Assembly: GCF_023701745.1 (NCBI RefSeq)
Contig: NZ_JAJOZB010000001.1
Span: forward strand, 4,408,501-4,472,500
From: Streptomyces sp. RKAG293
GTDB lineage: Bacteria; Actinomycetota; Actinomycetes; Streptomycetales; Streptomycetaceae
Length of the DNA stretch: 64,000 nt
Reading direction: 5' to 3'
A model generated the notes under the pieces. The model searched no databases and had not been told where the DNA came from. It saw nothing but the letters and a program-made list of their open reading frames with translations. The position numbers and the translations under genes were made by a program. Shown piece after piece: positions 33,433 to 41,801 of this stretch (position 1 is the first letter of the stretch; each line of letters opens with the position of its first letter).

Positions 33433-34555
33433 GTGACCTGAGTCGGAGGTTTGGCGTTAGTTCGGTATGAGCCGTCCGGGTCCGAAGATTCCGCCGTTGT
33501 TACTGACTGAGCCCCAGCGGGCCGTGCTGGAGGGCTGGGTGCGTCGGCGCACAACCGCGCAAGCGTTGGCTCAACGGTCGCGGATCGTGCTGGAGTGCGC
33601 GGACGGTCACTCGATCATGGAGGTGTCCCGTCGTCTGCGGATCGCTCCGGACACGGTCCGCACCTGGCGGTGGCGCTTCCTGGAGAACGGCTTGGACGGC
33701 CTGTGTGACGAGCCCAGGCCGGGTGTCCCGCGGAAGATTACCGACGCGGATGTGGAACGAGTGATCGTCAGGACGCTCGAGGAGACGCCGAAGAACGCAA
33801 CGCACTGGTCGACCCGTTCCATGGCCGCAGCCACGGGCATGTCGCAGTCGACGGTCTCAAGGATCTGGCGGGCGTTCGCCCTGGCCCCGCACCGCTCGCA
33901 GACCTTCAAGCTTTCGACGGACCCGTTCTTCATCGACAAGGTCCGCGATGTCGTCGGCCTCTATCTCGATCCGCCGGAGAAGGCCCTGGTCCTCTGCGTG
34001 GACGAGAAGTCGCAGATCCAGGCCCTGGACCGGTCACAACCGGTGCTGCCGATGATGCCCGGCGTTCCAGAACGCCGCAGCCACGACTACATTCGCGCCG
34101 GCACCACGACGCTCTTCGCGGCACTCGAGGTCGCGACCGGCAAGGTGATCGGATCACTGCACCGCCGCCACCGGGCCATCGAGTTCAAGAAGTTCCTGGC
34201 CAAGCTCGACAAGGAAGTCCCGGCCGGGCTCCAGGTGCATCTGATCCTCGACAACTACGCGACCCACAAAACACCCGAGATCAAGAAGTGGCTGCTGGCC
34301 CACCCGCGCTTCCACCTGCACTTCACACCCACAAGTGCGTCGTGGCTGAACCTGGTCGAGCGGTGGTTCGCCGAGCTCACACAGAAGAAACTCAAGCGCG
34401 GAGTCCACCGCTCCGTCCAAGCCCTCGAACGCGACGTCCGAACCTGGCTGGCCGACTGGAACGACCAACCCCGGCCCTTCATTTGGACGAAGACCGCTGA
34501 CGAGATCCTCGACAAGGTCGCCGCCTACTGCCACCGAATCTCTGACTCAGGTCAC
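33433..34555 (+). mobile_element. IS630-family insertion sequence, intact
   Basis: 1,123 bp with terminal inverted repeats starting GTGACCTGAGTC (left 33433, right complement ending 34555), about 16 of 17 bases matching, flanked by the TA duplication (33431-33432 and 34556-34557) expected for this family. Confidence 0.92.
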
Positions 34556-34558
34556 TAG
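33467..34558 (+). CDS. IS630-family transposase
   Basis: 363 residues. N-terminal HTH pair (SIMEVSRRLRIAPDTVRTWRWRFLENGLDGL, then SQSTVSRIWRAF) and a DDE catalytic core: Asp in LCVDEKSQ, Asp in LILDNYATHK, Glu in NLVERWFAEL. Full length with no interruption, so probably active. The stop codon TAG is not fully inside the IS: its TA is the target-site duplication and its G is host DNA. Confidence 0.95.
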   Translation: MSRPGPKIPPLLLTEPQRAVLEGWVRRRTTAQALAQRSRIVLECADGHSIMEVSRRLRIAPDTVRTWRWRFLENGLDGLCDEPRPGVPRKITDADVERVIVRTLEETPKNATHWSTRSMAAATGMSQSTVSRIWRAFALAPHRSQTFKLSTDPFFIDKVRDVVGLYLDPPEKALVLCVDEKSQIQALDRSQPVLPMMPGVPERRSHDYIRAGTTTLFAALEVATGKVIGSLHRRHRAIEFKKFLAKLDKEVPAGLQVHLILDNYATHKTPEIKKWLLAHPRFHLHFTPTSASWLNLVERWFAELTQKKLKRGVHRSVQALERDVRTWLADWNDQPRPFIWTKTADEILDKVAAYCHRISDSGH

Positions 34559-34662
34559 GCGTGACTGAGTATTGCGCAACAGCCATGGTCCTGGGGTCAA
34601 GATGCGGTGCGAGTGCCGGCGGGCGACGCTTAACAGACAGTTCCCTGTCAAGAGGAGTCATC

Positions 34663-34908
34663 ATGGCCCTTCGCACCATCGTCTCAATGACCGTGCGCAA
34701 CGACGTTCTTGACGAAGCTCGTCAGGCTCTATGGGCCCTGGTAACCGGCCCCTTCGGTCCCGTGGAGGTCTACCGCTCCAACCACCCGGACGACATCACC
34801 ACGGTCGTGACGTCGCTGCCTGGCGACGTTCGTGAAGCAGTGGCGGAGCAACTCTCCGCGCTGACTACGCTTCCATACGAGATCGAGGTCAGGGAGGACG
34901 GTCTCTAG
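34663..34908 (+). CDS. Small hypothetical protein
   Basis: 81 residues from ATG 34663 behind AGAGGAG. MALRTIVSMTVRNDVLDEARQALWALVTG and a C-terminal VAEQLSALTTLPYEIEVREDGL suggest a compact alpha/beta fold. Not recognised; no membrane segment. Confidence 0.6.
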   Translation: MALRTIVSMTVRNDVLDEARQALWALVTGPFGPVEVYRSNHPDDITTVVTSLPGDVREAVAEQLSALTTLPYEIEVREDGL

Positions 34909-34961
34909 GTAATCGAGCGTTGCCACTGCAGGCAGAATTGGTGGAGAGTGGTCGCCGCCCG

Positions 34962-34988
34962 TCCCCGACCGATTTCCCTGGTCGGGGA
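34962..34988. repeat. Hairpin, copy A of a dispersed pair
   Basis: TCCCCGACC-GATTTCCCT-GGTCGGGGA. Nearly identical to 41538-41562 (one loop base differs), where it sits next to a tRNA-like fragment. Confidence 0.75.
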
Positions 34989-35064
34989 TCGGCCGATATC
35001 TACGCAGGCACGATGCTCAATTATTGAGCCACTTCAACCGTTGGAACAATGCCGCCTGGCGATA

Positions 35065-36546
35065 TCAACTCATCAGAGCCTTGAGCCTCTTATGAAGCAG
35101 TGGATATTCATGAATATATGGCTGCACTCCAGGTTCGGCGGGCGGGGGAGGAGGCCCATTTAGAACTAGCAGGACATCGTCTACAAGTTGTTTCATGTCG
35201 CCGTCATCCAGGGCAATTACAAAACCACGGTGATCTAGCGCAGTGTCGCGACACCGACTCAAGAAGCGCTCTTTGTCGGCGAAAGACCGGCAGGCCAGGA
35301 TGCCAAATTTCCCTCGCAGCGGAGAAAATCGGGATGAAAGTTGATCAATCTCGGGATTCCCAACTTCCGTTCCGTAGTTCTTGCATTCAATGAAGACGTA
35401 TCGAGACGGAATCTTGTGCCTGGACAGGAAGCGAAAGAATCCATCGGTGGCGTTGTTGGTATATGAAATATCAACCCTCTTTCGACGCTCGTGGAGCTCC
35501 TCTTCCATTTCCGGCATTGCCAGAGATGGATAGAAGAGCGCGCTCATTAGAGCTTCGACGCGCGCGTGATACAGATTGGCATCGGCCTTTCCTGTCGGAG
35601 TATCAACCACTTCCTTGAGAAGCGCCCCGTAGTCTGGTGGCTCCGTATTTCCTACTGCGCTCAGTTCATCATGCGAAATCGGATGCGGAGCAACTGCCCT
35701 CTTCAGCTCCTTGTAATGGTGATATACGGATGCTCTACTCAGAGTCTCCCTCCTCACATCGGCCTTGGAGCTCCCGTATGCCCCCTCGATGTCTTGTCGA
35801 TAAACCTTCTTCGTCCCATTCTTTAGGACTCTAACCAATTTACTCCTTGGGTCCGCTTCCTCTTCGGCCTGCAGGGCGGGCACCAGATGATTTTTATAGT
35901 ACTCCCCGCGCGACAAGTGGAGATCGCGTCGGACGATCAACTTGGGAACAAGTAGAAGCTTTTCGCCTTCGGCAATAGGAAGTTTGATATACTCCTGTTC
36001 CCACTCGAGCGAATGTGGATTCCAGACCGGGCCGCTATCAACTCCCTCGACTAGTGGAATCTTGAAGACCGCAGCTATTTGCTGCGTGTAGGCAATGAGT
36101 GGCCCTCTGATTATATTCGTTGTAATGTCGGAAACTATGTCCTTATCGACCTTGTCAATAAAGAATGCGGTGTCTTCCAGGTCTTCAATTAGCCCGGACT
36201 TTGCGGCTTGACTTGCGGCTAGCTTCGCTGCAAAATCCTCGCTCATCTGCTTGCCGAAACCTCTTCCGGCGCTTTTCCCCTTAGAAATTCCGAGATGAGT
36301 CTCGTTGGGCTCGCCGAGGTTGCCCAAAAGATAAGCTGCGCGCCCCTTATCTCCGTGACGGACGGCGTCCAGAACGCTGTCGAAGAATGTAGCCAGCATG
36401 ACGATGCACTCCTGGCCCCAGTCATCTGAGAGGTGGCGAATAGTGCTGGGGTCGATGTAGACGGGCACGTCAACGACCGTGTCAACGTCGACGAAATCCA
36501 AGGTGCCTTGCTGGCGACCAAGGTTGTAGTACTCCGAAACCCGCAT
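35065..36546 (-). CDS. PD-(D/E)xK nuclease-like protein, candidate defence gene
   Basis: 493 residues from ATG 36546 (MRVSEYYNLGRQQGTLDFVDVDT). The C-terminal third looks like a restriction-endonuclease fold: KRVDISYTN (Asp359), then YVFIECKNYG (Glu387-x-Lys389) and an HRGFVIALDDGDM end, as in Mrr-like nucleases. The N-terminal 330 residues are unfamiliar: an opening VYIDPSTIRHLSDDWGQE and a middle LIVRRDLHLSRGEYYKNHLVPALQAEE. Base composition is clearly lower in GC than the neighbours and uses AT-ending codons, a sign of transfer. No methyltransferase lies nearby, so a lone type IV-like or abortive system is possible. Confidence 0.65.
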   Translation of the reverse strand: MRVSEYYNLGRQQGTLDFVDVDTVVDVPVYIDPSTIRHLSDDWGQECIVMLATFFDSVLDAVRHGDKGRAAYLLGNLGEPNETHLGISKGKSAGRGFGKQMSEDFAAKLAASQAAKSGLIEDLEDTAFFIDKVDKDIVSDITTNIIRGPLIAYTQQIAAVFKIPLVEGVDSGPVWNPHSLEWEQEYIKLPIAEGEKLLLVPKLIVRRDLHLSRGEYYKNHLVPALQAEEEADPRSKLVRVLKNGTKKVYRQDIEGAYGSSKADVRRETLSRASVYHHYKELKRAVAPHPISHDELSAVGNTEPPDYGALLKEVVDTPTGKADANLYHARVEALMSALFYPSLAMPEMEEELHERRKRVDISYTNNATDGFFRFLSRHKIPSRYVFIECKNYGTEVGNPEIDQLSSRFSPLRGKFGILACRSFADKERFLSRCRDTALDHRGFVIALDDGDMKQLVDDVLLVLNGPPPPPAEPGVQPYIHEYPLLHKRLKALMS

Positions 36547-37049
36547 GAGCCCCCCATGGATCGACAGTGCCTGTGCCGTACCCGTCTTCCATCCCTCTGT
36601 AAACATATGCTTGACATTGCGTTGCCAACCTCCAGTGAGGGAAATTTCGCTCATCCGGGGCGCGGGCCAACGGAGCATGATCGAAGCTGTGTGGCACCTC
36701 ATAGCACCAGGCCTACGAGGAAGGTCCAACGCCGGGGGCGGCGTCTGTCACGATCTTCGATCACGGTAGACACAGGTCAGCAACGATTGGCAACCACCAG
36801 CAACCCGCCGAGGTCATGTCGTCCGGCCTGCGTGGACGGCTGAAAGCGTTGGGCCTCACGGTCTGAGGCGCTCTGGGCCCAATTTGGGACCACACGCTCT
36901 GCACTTGGGGGAACGACACCAGCTTGGAGAATCGTGCCAGCGTGGTCCCAGCATCATCTGACCTGCGAAAACCATGAACCCGCCGTTCCGGGGGTCGAGT
37001 TCCTCAAGACGCCCGTTCAGACGGAGACAGTCACATCCGAGGGATGGAC
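36547..37049. other. Non-coding stretch upstream of the nuclease gene
   Basis: 503 bases. No gene supported. Contains short inverted stretches (TGGGACCAC near 36885, GTGGTCCCA near 36942) that could be arms of a lost recombination site; otherwise nothing seen. Confidence 0.4.
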
Positions 37050-37169
37050 ATGTCCCAACGACTGAAGATCGCGATCATCGTATTCACCGCGGGGATCGCT
37101 GCCTTGATCTTGGTCTTGCTCTACGGACCCTCCTGGTTCATTACCTGGGCGGACAACCCAGGCAAATAG
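37050..37169 (+). CDS. Small single-pass membrane protein
   Basis: 39 residues from ATG 37050 with GAGGG six bases upstream. MSQRLK, then a hydrophobic span (IAIIVFTAGIAALILVLLYG) and a short WFITWADNPGK end: one transmembrane helix, N-terminus positive inside. Function unknown; the good leader and clean topology support translation. Confidence 0.5.
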   Translation: MSQRLKIAIIVFTAGIAALILVLLYGPSWFITWADNPGK

Positions 37170-37550
37170 GGCACGTGCACAGCAGTACAGCAACCCGAGC
37201 CGACCATAGTTCGCCTCGAAGAGATCTGGGGTTCAAATCCCACAGGCCCCCGCAGATCAAACCCCGCAGGGGATATTTGGCGGGTTTTCGTGTTCGATGG
37301 TGCCGCCAGGGTGTGCGCGAGCCGGCGGGGTGGTTGGGAGTTCCGCTCAGATGCCCCGGCCAAGGAAGCTGAGCGCCGGGAAAAATCCCATCCCCGCAGG
37401 TAGCGGCCGCATATGGGAAGGTCGAATGAGCGATCAAATTACTTCCCGATGAAGATGCGATCGTCGGAAGCAAGCGATCGTCAGCGGCCTCAGATGTGCA
37501 GCGCTTACGATCGCCTCTACAGGATCTGATCGGCCTGGATGTGGGAGGAC
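37170..37550. other. Non-coding stretch
   Basis: 381 bases apart from the tRNA-like fragment. No supported gene, hairpin or repeat seen. Confidence 0.4.
37211..37250 (+). repeat. tRNA 3'-end-like fragment (T-arm and acceptor)
   Basis: Contains a T-arm (GTTCAAAT flanked by a GGG/CCC stem) followed by an acceptor-like ACAGGCCCC. No 5' half is present. Looks like the att remnant of a lost element; which tRNA is not clear. Confidence 0.4.
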
Positions 37551-38402
37551 CTATCGAAGTCTGTCGATGAATGCTGGAGCCAAAGCTCGGATGCGCTCCT
37601 CGGGTACGTCGCCTCGGAGGGCACTAACCGCCATCTCCACACCGGGGGTTGCGGCCCCGCCGAAGAGTTCGTAAAGCTTCACAAGGCCTTGGGTGGCGAT
37701 GTCGCCCACGCGGACATCCCCGCGAAGGGATGAAAAGGTTTGGGCCAATTGGCGTGAGCTGACCGTCATCATGATGCGAAGCACGTCCCCGGCGTCCTTG
37801 TCTGTGAGCCGGTCTGGGCGGACATCAGCCTGCTTGAGGCGATCAACGATCTTGTAGGCCTTGGCGACTAGGAGTGCAGCCGGACCGGCGACGTGCACAG
37901 TGACACTGCGATGGTCTCCGGGTTCGAGGCTGCGGACGACCATCGGAGATCGGTCAACGGCAGCTACTTCGAGGCCTTCGATCCAGCGGGCAGACATTGC
38001 TCCGTGCGGCGGGACACGGGCACTTCGCTTCCCGTTTTTCAGCGAGAGTTGTCGCGGGATGAGCAGGTCCAGCTCCACTGGAACAATCTTGTCACCTACG
38101 GCCTCATGGCGTTTCCAAAGCCCAGGCTGACTCTCGTCTATCAGGTCGAAGCCGGCCGCCCGCAAGGCGACGTCTAGGTGGGGCTGTTCGCCCAGTAGTT
38201 GGGGGTCGATGCTGAGATCGCCATCAGAGGTGAAGGGGGCGTTGCTGATGGCAGCATCGGGAGTGCGCAGGTAGACCGCCTGGGCGCCGACGATAGTCAG
38301 GGCCGGAAGGTGGTCGCTCAGCGCGTCGAGGCCATCGAGAAGGACGCGGCGGGCGATGACTGTGAGCTGCTGGAGATCGACGCCGTCAGGGATTTTTGCC
38401 AC
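37551..38402 (-). CDS. AbiEii-like nucleotidyltransferase (toxin-like)
   Basis: 283 residues, GTG start. VGAQAVYLR (39-46) followed by TSDGDLSID (58-66) is the nucleotidyltransferase signature of AbiEii/MenT-type toxins; EAVGDKIVPVELDLLIP supplies the third carboxylate; AALLVAKAYKIVDRL is the usual C-terminal helix. Such proteins NTP-modify tRNA or similar targets to stop growth on phage infection (known for relatives). It follows the regulator-like partner by 40 bases in one operon, partner first. Confidence 0.75.
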   Translation of the reverse strand: MAKIPDGVDLQQLTVIARRVLLDGLDALSDHLPALTIVGAQAVYLRTPDAAISNAPFTSDGDLSIDPQLLGEQPHLDVALRAAGFDLIDESQPGLWKRHEAVGDKIVPVELDLLIPRQLSLKNGKRSARVPPHGAMSARWIEGLEVAAVDRSPMVVRSLEPGDHRSVTVHVAGPAALLVAKAYKIVDRLKQADVRPDRLTDKDAGDVLRIMMTVSSRQLAQTFSSLRGDVRVGDIATQGLVKLYELFGGAATPGVEMAVSALRGDVPEERIRALAPAFIDRLR

Positions 38403-38442
38403 GATGCCTCACGTTCTCCAGGAACTGCCGGAGATGCCGATC

Positions 38443-39576
38443 CTAGAGCTGCAGATTCTCCTGGGCATGGTGAATGCTCAAAGCGCGCCACGTCTCCTGA
38501 TGATCTGTCATGTACTGGAGGACGGCTTCACCTTCGGCAGGCATGCGGCCCGGACCGGAGAGACAGTCCAGAACCAGTTGGCTCAAGGCGACATACCGGA
38601 GACCTTGGTATGTCGCAGCCCGTTCGAACACGACTAGATCGGGTGCCTGGACCAGCAGAACATCAGCGTTCTCCTGCACAGGTAGCAGTCCAAGGTCGTC
38701 AGCGAGATCGTCAACGTTCAACCTTGCAGCTACGTAGAGCGTGAGTTGTCCACCCACAGCCAGCGGGGCGACTCGGTGGGCAGCCCAGGAGCCCGTGATG
38801 ACGACACCGTCAAACCCGACCGGGGGAAGAGCGCGAATTTGGTTCATCACTGCAGCAACGCCGTTGGGCGCCAACATGCCGGCGTAGGAGTTACGCCCCA
38901 GCAGGTTGGTCTGCGCGGCACGGGCCCGCAGCAGGTTCGGCCAGTCGACATCCGTGATGGCCCGGCCGTCCCGGCGGACGAGTAGCTGATCCTCGAGTGT
39001 GTCGAGCAGCCTGGAAACGTAGGGCAGGCTCATGCCCGCCGCCCGAGCGAGTTCTGTGGCACCGTACGGCGGGCGGACATCGGCAAGGATCCGCACCAAA
39101 CGCCCGGCCTTCGCCCCGCCCAGCGTCGTCTTGCTCTGCTGTTGGGCGTGCGCGCGAGGAGCTCTTGTAGCTCCCTCGGTGTGGATCACGATGGCAGGCT
39201 TCGGAACCCGGAGCGAGACGTTGCCGTTCAGGTCCAGGTAGCCGATGCCGTACTTGCGCAGCAGCTCCTGGGTTCTCGGCGAGACCCACGGCGCCATGAC
39301 GAAGAGATTCGTGTAGTGGTTCACCCGCTCCAGCAAGTCCATCTTGGGCACCAGCACCTCTTGGACCATGCGAGGTGTCACAGAGGTCTTTACCTCCACC
39401 AGCAGCTGGGTGAACGAGCTGTCTCCCTCCGCCCTCACCTCGACGATGAAGTCGCTACCGCGCGACCCTTCGCGCTCAGGCCGCGGCGTGACCGTCCAGC
39501 TGGATCCGAGCAGGTCGGACAGCACCGCCAACCCTTGCCCGAGCAGGTTCTGAGGGGTCAATTCTTCGTCAGCCAC
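38443..39576 (-). CDS. Antitoxin-like partner with nuclease-like N-domain and winged HTH
   Basis: 377 residues, GTG start. Residues 30-120 resemble a PD-(D/E)xK fold: RGSDFIVEV (Asp42), QLLVEVKTS (Glu61-x-Lys63), then YGIGYLDLNGNVSLRVPK. Residues 150-205 form a winged HTH (LVRILADVRPPYGATELARAAGMSLPYVSRLLDTLEDQLLV). The C-terminal 170 residues (VVITGSWAAHRVAPLAVGG...) recall AbiEi-type antitoxin or MNT folds. It probably binds the nested palindrome at 39616-39672 and neutralises the AbiEii-like protein. The nuclease-like domain is not part of classical AbiEi. Confidence 0.65.
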   Translation of the reverse strand: MADEELTPQNLLGQGLAVLSDLLGSSWTVTPRPEREGSRGSDFIVEVRAEGDSSFTQLLVEVKTSVTPRMVQEVLVPKMDLLERVNHYTNLFVMAPWVSPRTQELLRKYGIGYLDLNGNVSLRVPKPAIVIHTEGATRAPRAHAQQQSKTTLGGAKAGRLVRILADVRPPYGATELARAAGMSLPYVSRLLDTLEDQLLVRRDGRAITDVDWPNLLRARAAQTNLLGRNSYAGMLAPNGVAAVMNQIRALPPVGFDGVVITGSWAAHRVAPLAVGGQLTLYVAARLNVDDLADDLGLLPVQENADVLLVQAPDLVVFERAATYQGLRYVALSQLVLDCLSGPGRMPAEGEAVLQYMTDHQETWRALSIHHAQENLQL

Positions 39577-39615
39577 GTATGCATCCTCACATGAGTAAGT
39601 CTCCCGAACTAGTGA

Positions 39616-39672
39616 AACTTGCCTGTATGGCCAACTTTACCGATCGAGTAAAGTTGGCCAATCAAGCAAGTT
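39616..39672 (-). promoter_or_regulatory. Nested palindromic operator of the AbiE-like operon
   Basis: Inner perfect palindrome with 13-bp arms (TGGCCAACTTTAC at 39628-39640, complement at 39648-39660) and a 7-nt centre; outer arms AACTTGC (39616-39622) and GCAAGTT (39666-39672). It starts 40 bases upstream of the operon and fits autorepression. Confidence 0.8.
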
Positions 39673-40078
39673 CTTCAACTTTCAGGGGTTGCCGGAGTTA
39701 GGAAACCCCGCCCGTGAGGCAAGTTGCGGTTTGCCCATATGTCTGCCTTAGAGTGTTTCGGTGCAGCTGTAGCTCCGCTGCCACTCGGCACTTCCCCGTC
39801 GTACGGGCCGCAGGTGGCTGCGTGATCGCGTACGGTCGCGAGCCAAGCAACCTTGATCGTTCCGGGACGGCGCCGCAGTGGTGTTGCACCCCCGTCGGTG
39901 ATGTCGGCCACGGTAGGCCGCAGGCGCTGGAGGCGGCTTCCCTTCAGATCTATGCGGGACCGAGTGCCTAACCGAGGTACTACGGGCTCGTACTGCGCCA
40001 GGCAACCACGGGCACCCGGAGGCTATCCCCGCAGGCCAGCAGCCATCTACAAGCATGTCGAACGGATGCTCGAATGGT
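39673..40078. other. Non-coding stretch
   Basis: About 400 bases between the operator and the tRNA-Pro fragment. Short open frames exist but none has a ribosome site or family-like text. Confidence 0.4.
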
Positions 40079-40119
40079 TTCGGGACGAAGAGGCCGTGGG
40101 TTCAGATCCCGCCATCCCG
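40079..40119 (+). repeat. tRNA-Pro 3'-half fragment (fossil att site)
   Basis: 39 of 41 bases match the 3' half of tRNA-Pro(CGG) (6351-6391), from the anticodon loop to the acceptor end. No 5' half is present. A decayed integrase begins about 80 bases further on, as expected for the attP-int end of a pSAM2-type element. Confidence 0.85.
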
Positions 40120-40194
40120 GTGAAACTGCAGGTCAGGCCCGAATCCCTCAGCGGGGGACCCGTGCCTGATTCACGCAGAGCGACTACGGCTTCG

Positions 40195-40560
40195 GATCGA
40201 CCTTGGAAATGCCGTCCATCGCAACAGTCCCAATCTGGATCACCGGCCGGATCTGCTTCCGGTAGACCTCCTATGCGACGGCCGTGCCGAAGCGCCTGAC
40301 CAACCGCGAGATCTGCTCCAGCGGCACCCCCTCTGTCCAACAGGAGCGACACGAAGCTGTGTCGGAGCCCTCGCGGCGTCCAGTTGGCAGCGTCCACACC
40401 CGGCGCGTTCCTGATGGCCGCACGGAACGCGCGAGGACGCGCGAGGCGTCTGCCTCCCTGCCGACAGCCGAAGCGAAAACCAGACCGTGTTCCTCCCAAC
40501 GGTCCACCGGCTGCGAGCCGGTGGGCGCGCGAGGCTGTGGCTGTCGCGGCGCAGGTCCAG
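40195..40560 (-). pseudogene. Decayed pSAM2-type tyrosine integrase (C-terminal part)
   Basis: Integrase text is spread over three frames of the minus strand: WEEHGLVFASAVGREADAS, then FRAAIRNAPGVDAANWTPRGLRHSFVSLLLDRG (the HxxR box), then GVPLEQISRLVRRFGTAVA, then a remnant of the YRKQIRPVIQ region carrying the catalytic Tyr. At least two frameshifts. The N-terminal two thirds are missing. Confidence 0.8.
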
Positions 40561-41397
40561 TCACTGTCGAGGGCCGGACGGATCGGCGGGACTAAGGGGA
40601 TCAGTTACAGGGTGGGGTCCGCGGTGCAACGTCGTTCGGGCCACCGTTAGGAAGTGCCCGATAGCGGAGTCGAGAGTGGACGCGGCGTCCCCGTAGGCGC
40701 CTGCAGACTGCTCGTTGCAGAGGGACGCAATGTGCCCACCGCTCATGTCGACAGCGCGCAGCAGTGACCGGAGTTCCCTCAGTATCGCGGCTGCATCGTC
40801 CGGTAGCTGCGGGGTGCCGATTAGAGACCAGTAGCCGCGGATACGGAAGGTAGCTATCAGATCCTTGATGCGGTCCACCTCCCGCCGGTGGGCGGAGCCG
40901 CGCTCGTCGAGCAGCGTGCGGGCCAGGCCCGAGCTCGCCCAGTCTCGACATGTCTGCATGAGGGCTTCCGCAGTGTCCACCAGCGATAGCGCGGCGGCTG
41001 ACACCTCCTCTGGGCCCTCCAGTCTTACCACCAACCTCTTGTGCGACATGTCGGTCGCCAGCGGCTTGGAAGCGGCGATGAGGGCCGGGAACTGATGGGG
41101 ATCGGTCATGCTTTGTCCGAACACATTGGTCGCGTGCTCGGTGTAGTTCAGGACGGCTTGCAGCAGAGAGGCGTACGCGTCTCGCTGGATGCCACGCCTC
41201 CACTGGTCGTATTCGTTGAGGCCCTGTACGCGAACAGCGTCCAGCGCCGCCCGGTAAGTGGCCTCTGCCTGCGCTGTGGCGGCCCGCGCCGTCTGGACCG
41301 CCGCCTTCGTCTGCCATCGGCCGATGAGCAGAGTGGCAGGGACACTGACCGCTGCCACGCCGGCCGCGACAAGCGCGCCGACGCCTTGAAGATCCAT
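40561..41397 (-). CDS. Hypothetical single-pass membrane protein with helical cytoplasmic domain
   Basis: 278 residues from ATG 41397 behind GGGAGGGG. N-terminal helix VGALVAAGVAAVSVPATLLIG, then a long Ala/Gln/Arg-rich probable coiled coil (TKAAVQTARAATAQAEATYRAALDAVR) and an all-helical region to the end. Similar anonymous proteins are widespread in Streptomyces. Function unknown. Confidence 0.7.
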   Translation of the reverse strand: MDLQGVGALVAAGVAAVSVPATLLIGRWQTKAAVQTARAATAQAEATYRAALDAVRVQGLNEYDQWRRGIQRDAYASLLQAVLNYTEHATNVFGQSMTDPHQFPALIAASKPLATDMSHKRLVVRLEGPEEVSAAALSLVDTAEALMQTCRDWASSGLARTLLDERGSAHRREVDRIKDLIATFRIRGYWSLIGTPQLPDDAAAILRELRSLLRAVDMSGGHIASLCNEQSAGAYGDAASTLDSAIGHFLTVARTTLHRGPHPVTDPLSPADPSGPRQ

Positions 41398-41537
41398 CTG
41401 TGCCCCTCCCGACGCAACGATCCCACAGCAGCTCAGGCTAGACCGCGTGCTTTACCCATCAAGTACGCCACTGGTTGTGGCCGAGCGAGAAGCGCAGGAG
41501 ACGGGGACACAACCGTGGCAAGTGGGTACGCAAGCGA

Positions 41538-41562
41538 CCCCGACCGATATCCCTGGTCGGGG
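41538..41562. repeat. Hairpin, copy B of a dispersed pair
   Basis: CCCCGACC-GATATCCCT-GGTCGGGG, near-identical to 34962-34988; adjacent to the tRNA-Ser-like fragment, the arrangement of an integrase terminator beside an att site. Confidence 0.75.
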
Positions 41563-41583
41563 GCCGACTTGGTGTCTCTGGCT

Positions 41584-41640
41584 GGGGACGATATGAGATT
41601 CGAACTCACGGTGGCATCGCCTGCCACGACGGTTTTCAAG
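41584..41640 (-). repeat. tRNA-Ser-like 3'-half fragment (fossil att site)
   Basis: On the minus strand: CTTGAAAACCG (anticodon loop and 3' stem as in tRNA-Ser(TGA)), a long variable arm with GTGGC/GCCAC, a T-arm GAGTTCGAATCTC and an acceptor-like end. The 5' half is absent (the preceding bases cannot pair). Confidence 0.55.
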
Positions 41641-41801
41641 ATCACCCGACGGTTGACCGGCCGTTGAGAATCAATCGACTTCGTACGCCCAGCTAAGCGT
41701 TCGGACGAGCGGAAAGAAATCAGAGCAGCGTCCTGGCCTAGATGACATCATGGCAGGCACGAGGCTTACACTCACCCAGCTCCGAACGGAGGAGATCGAA
41801 A

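Noticed and set aside
32871..33554. 227-codon minus-strand frame before the IS
   Set aside because: Crosses the IS630 end and has no ribosome site or family-like text.
39675..39911. 78-codon minus-strand frame
   Set aside because: No ribosome site and no recognisable family; lies in a decayed region.
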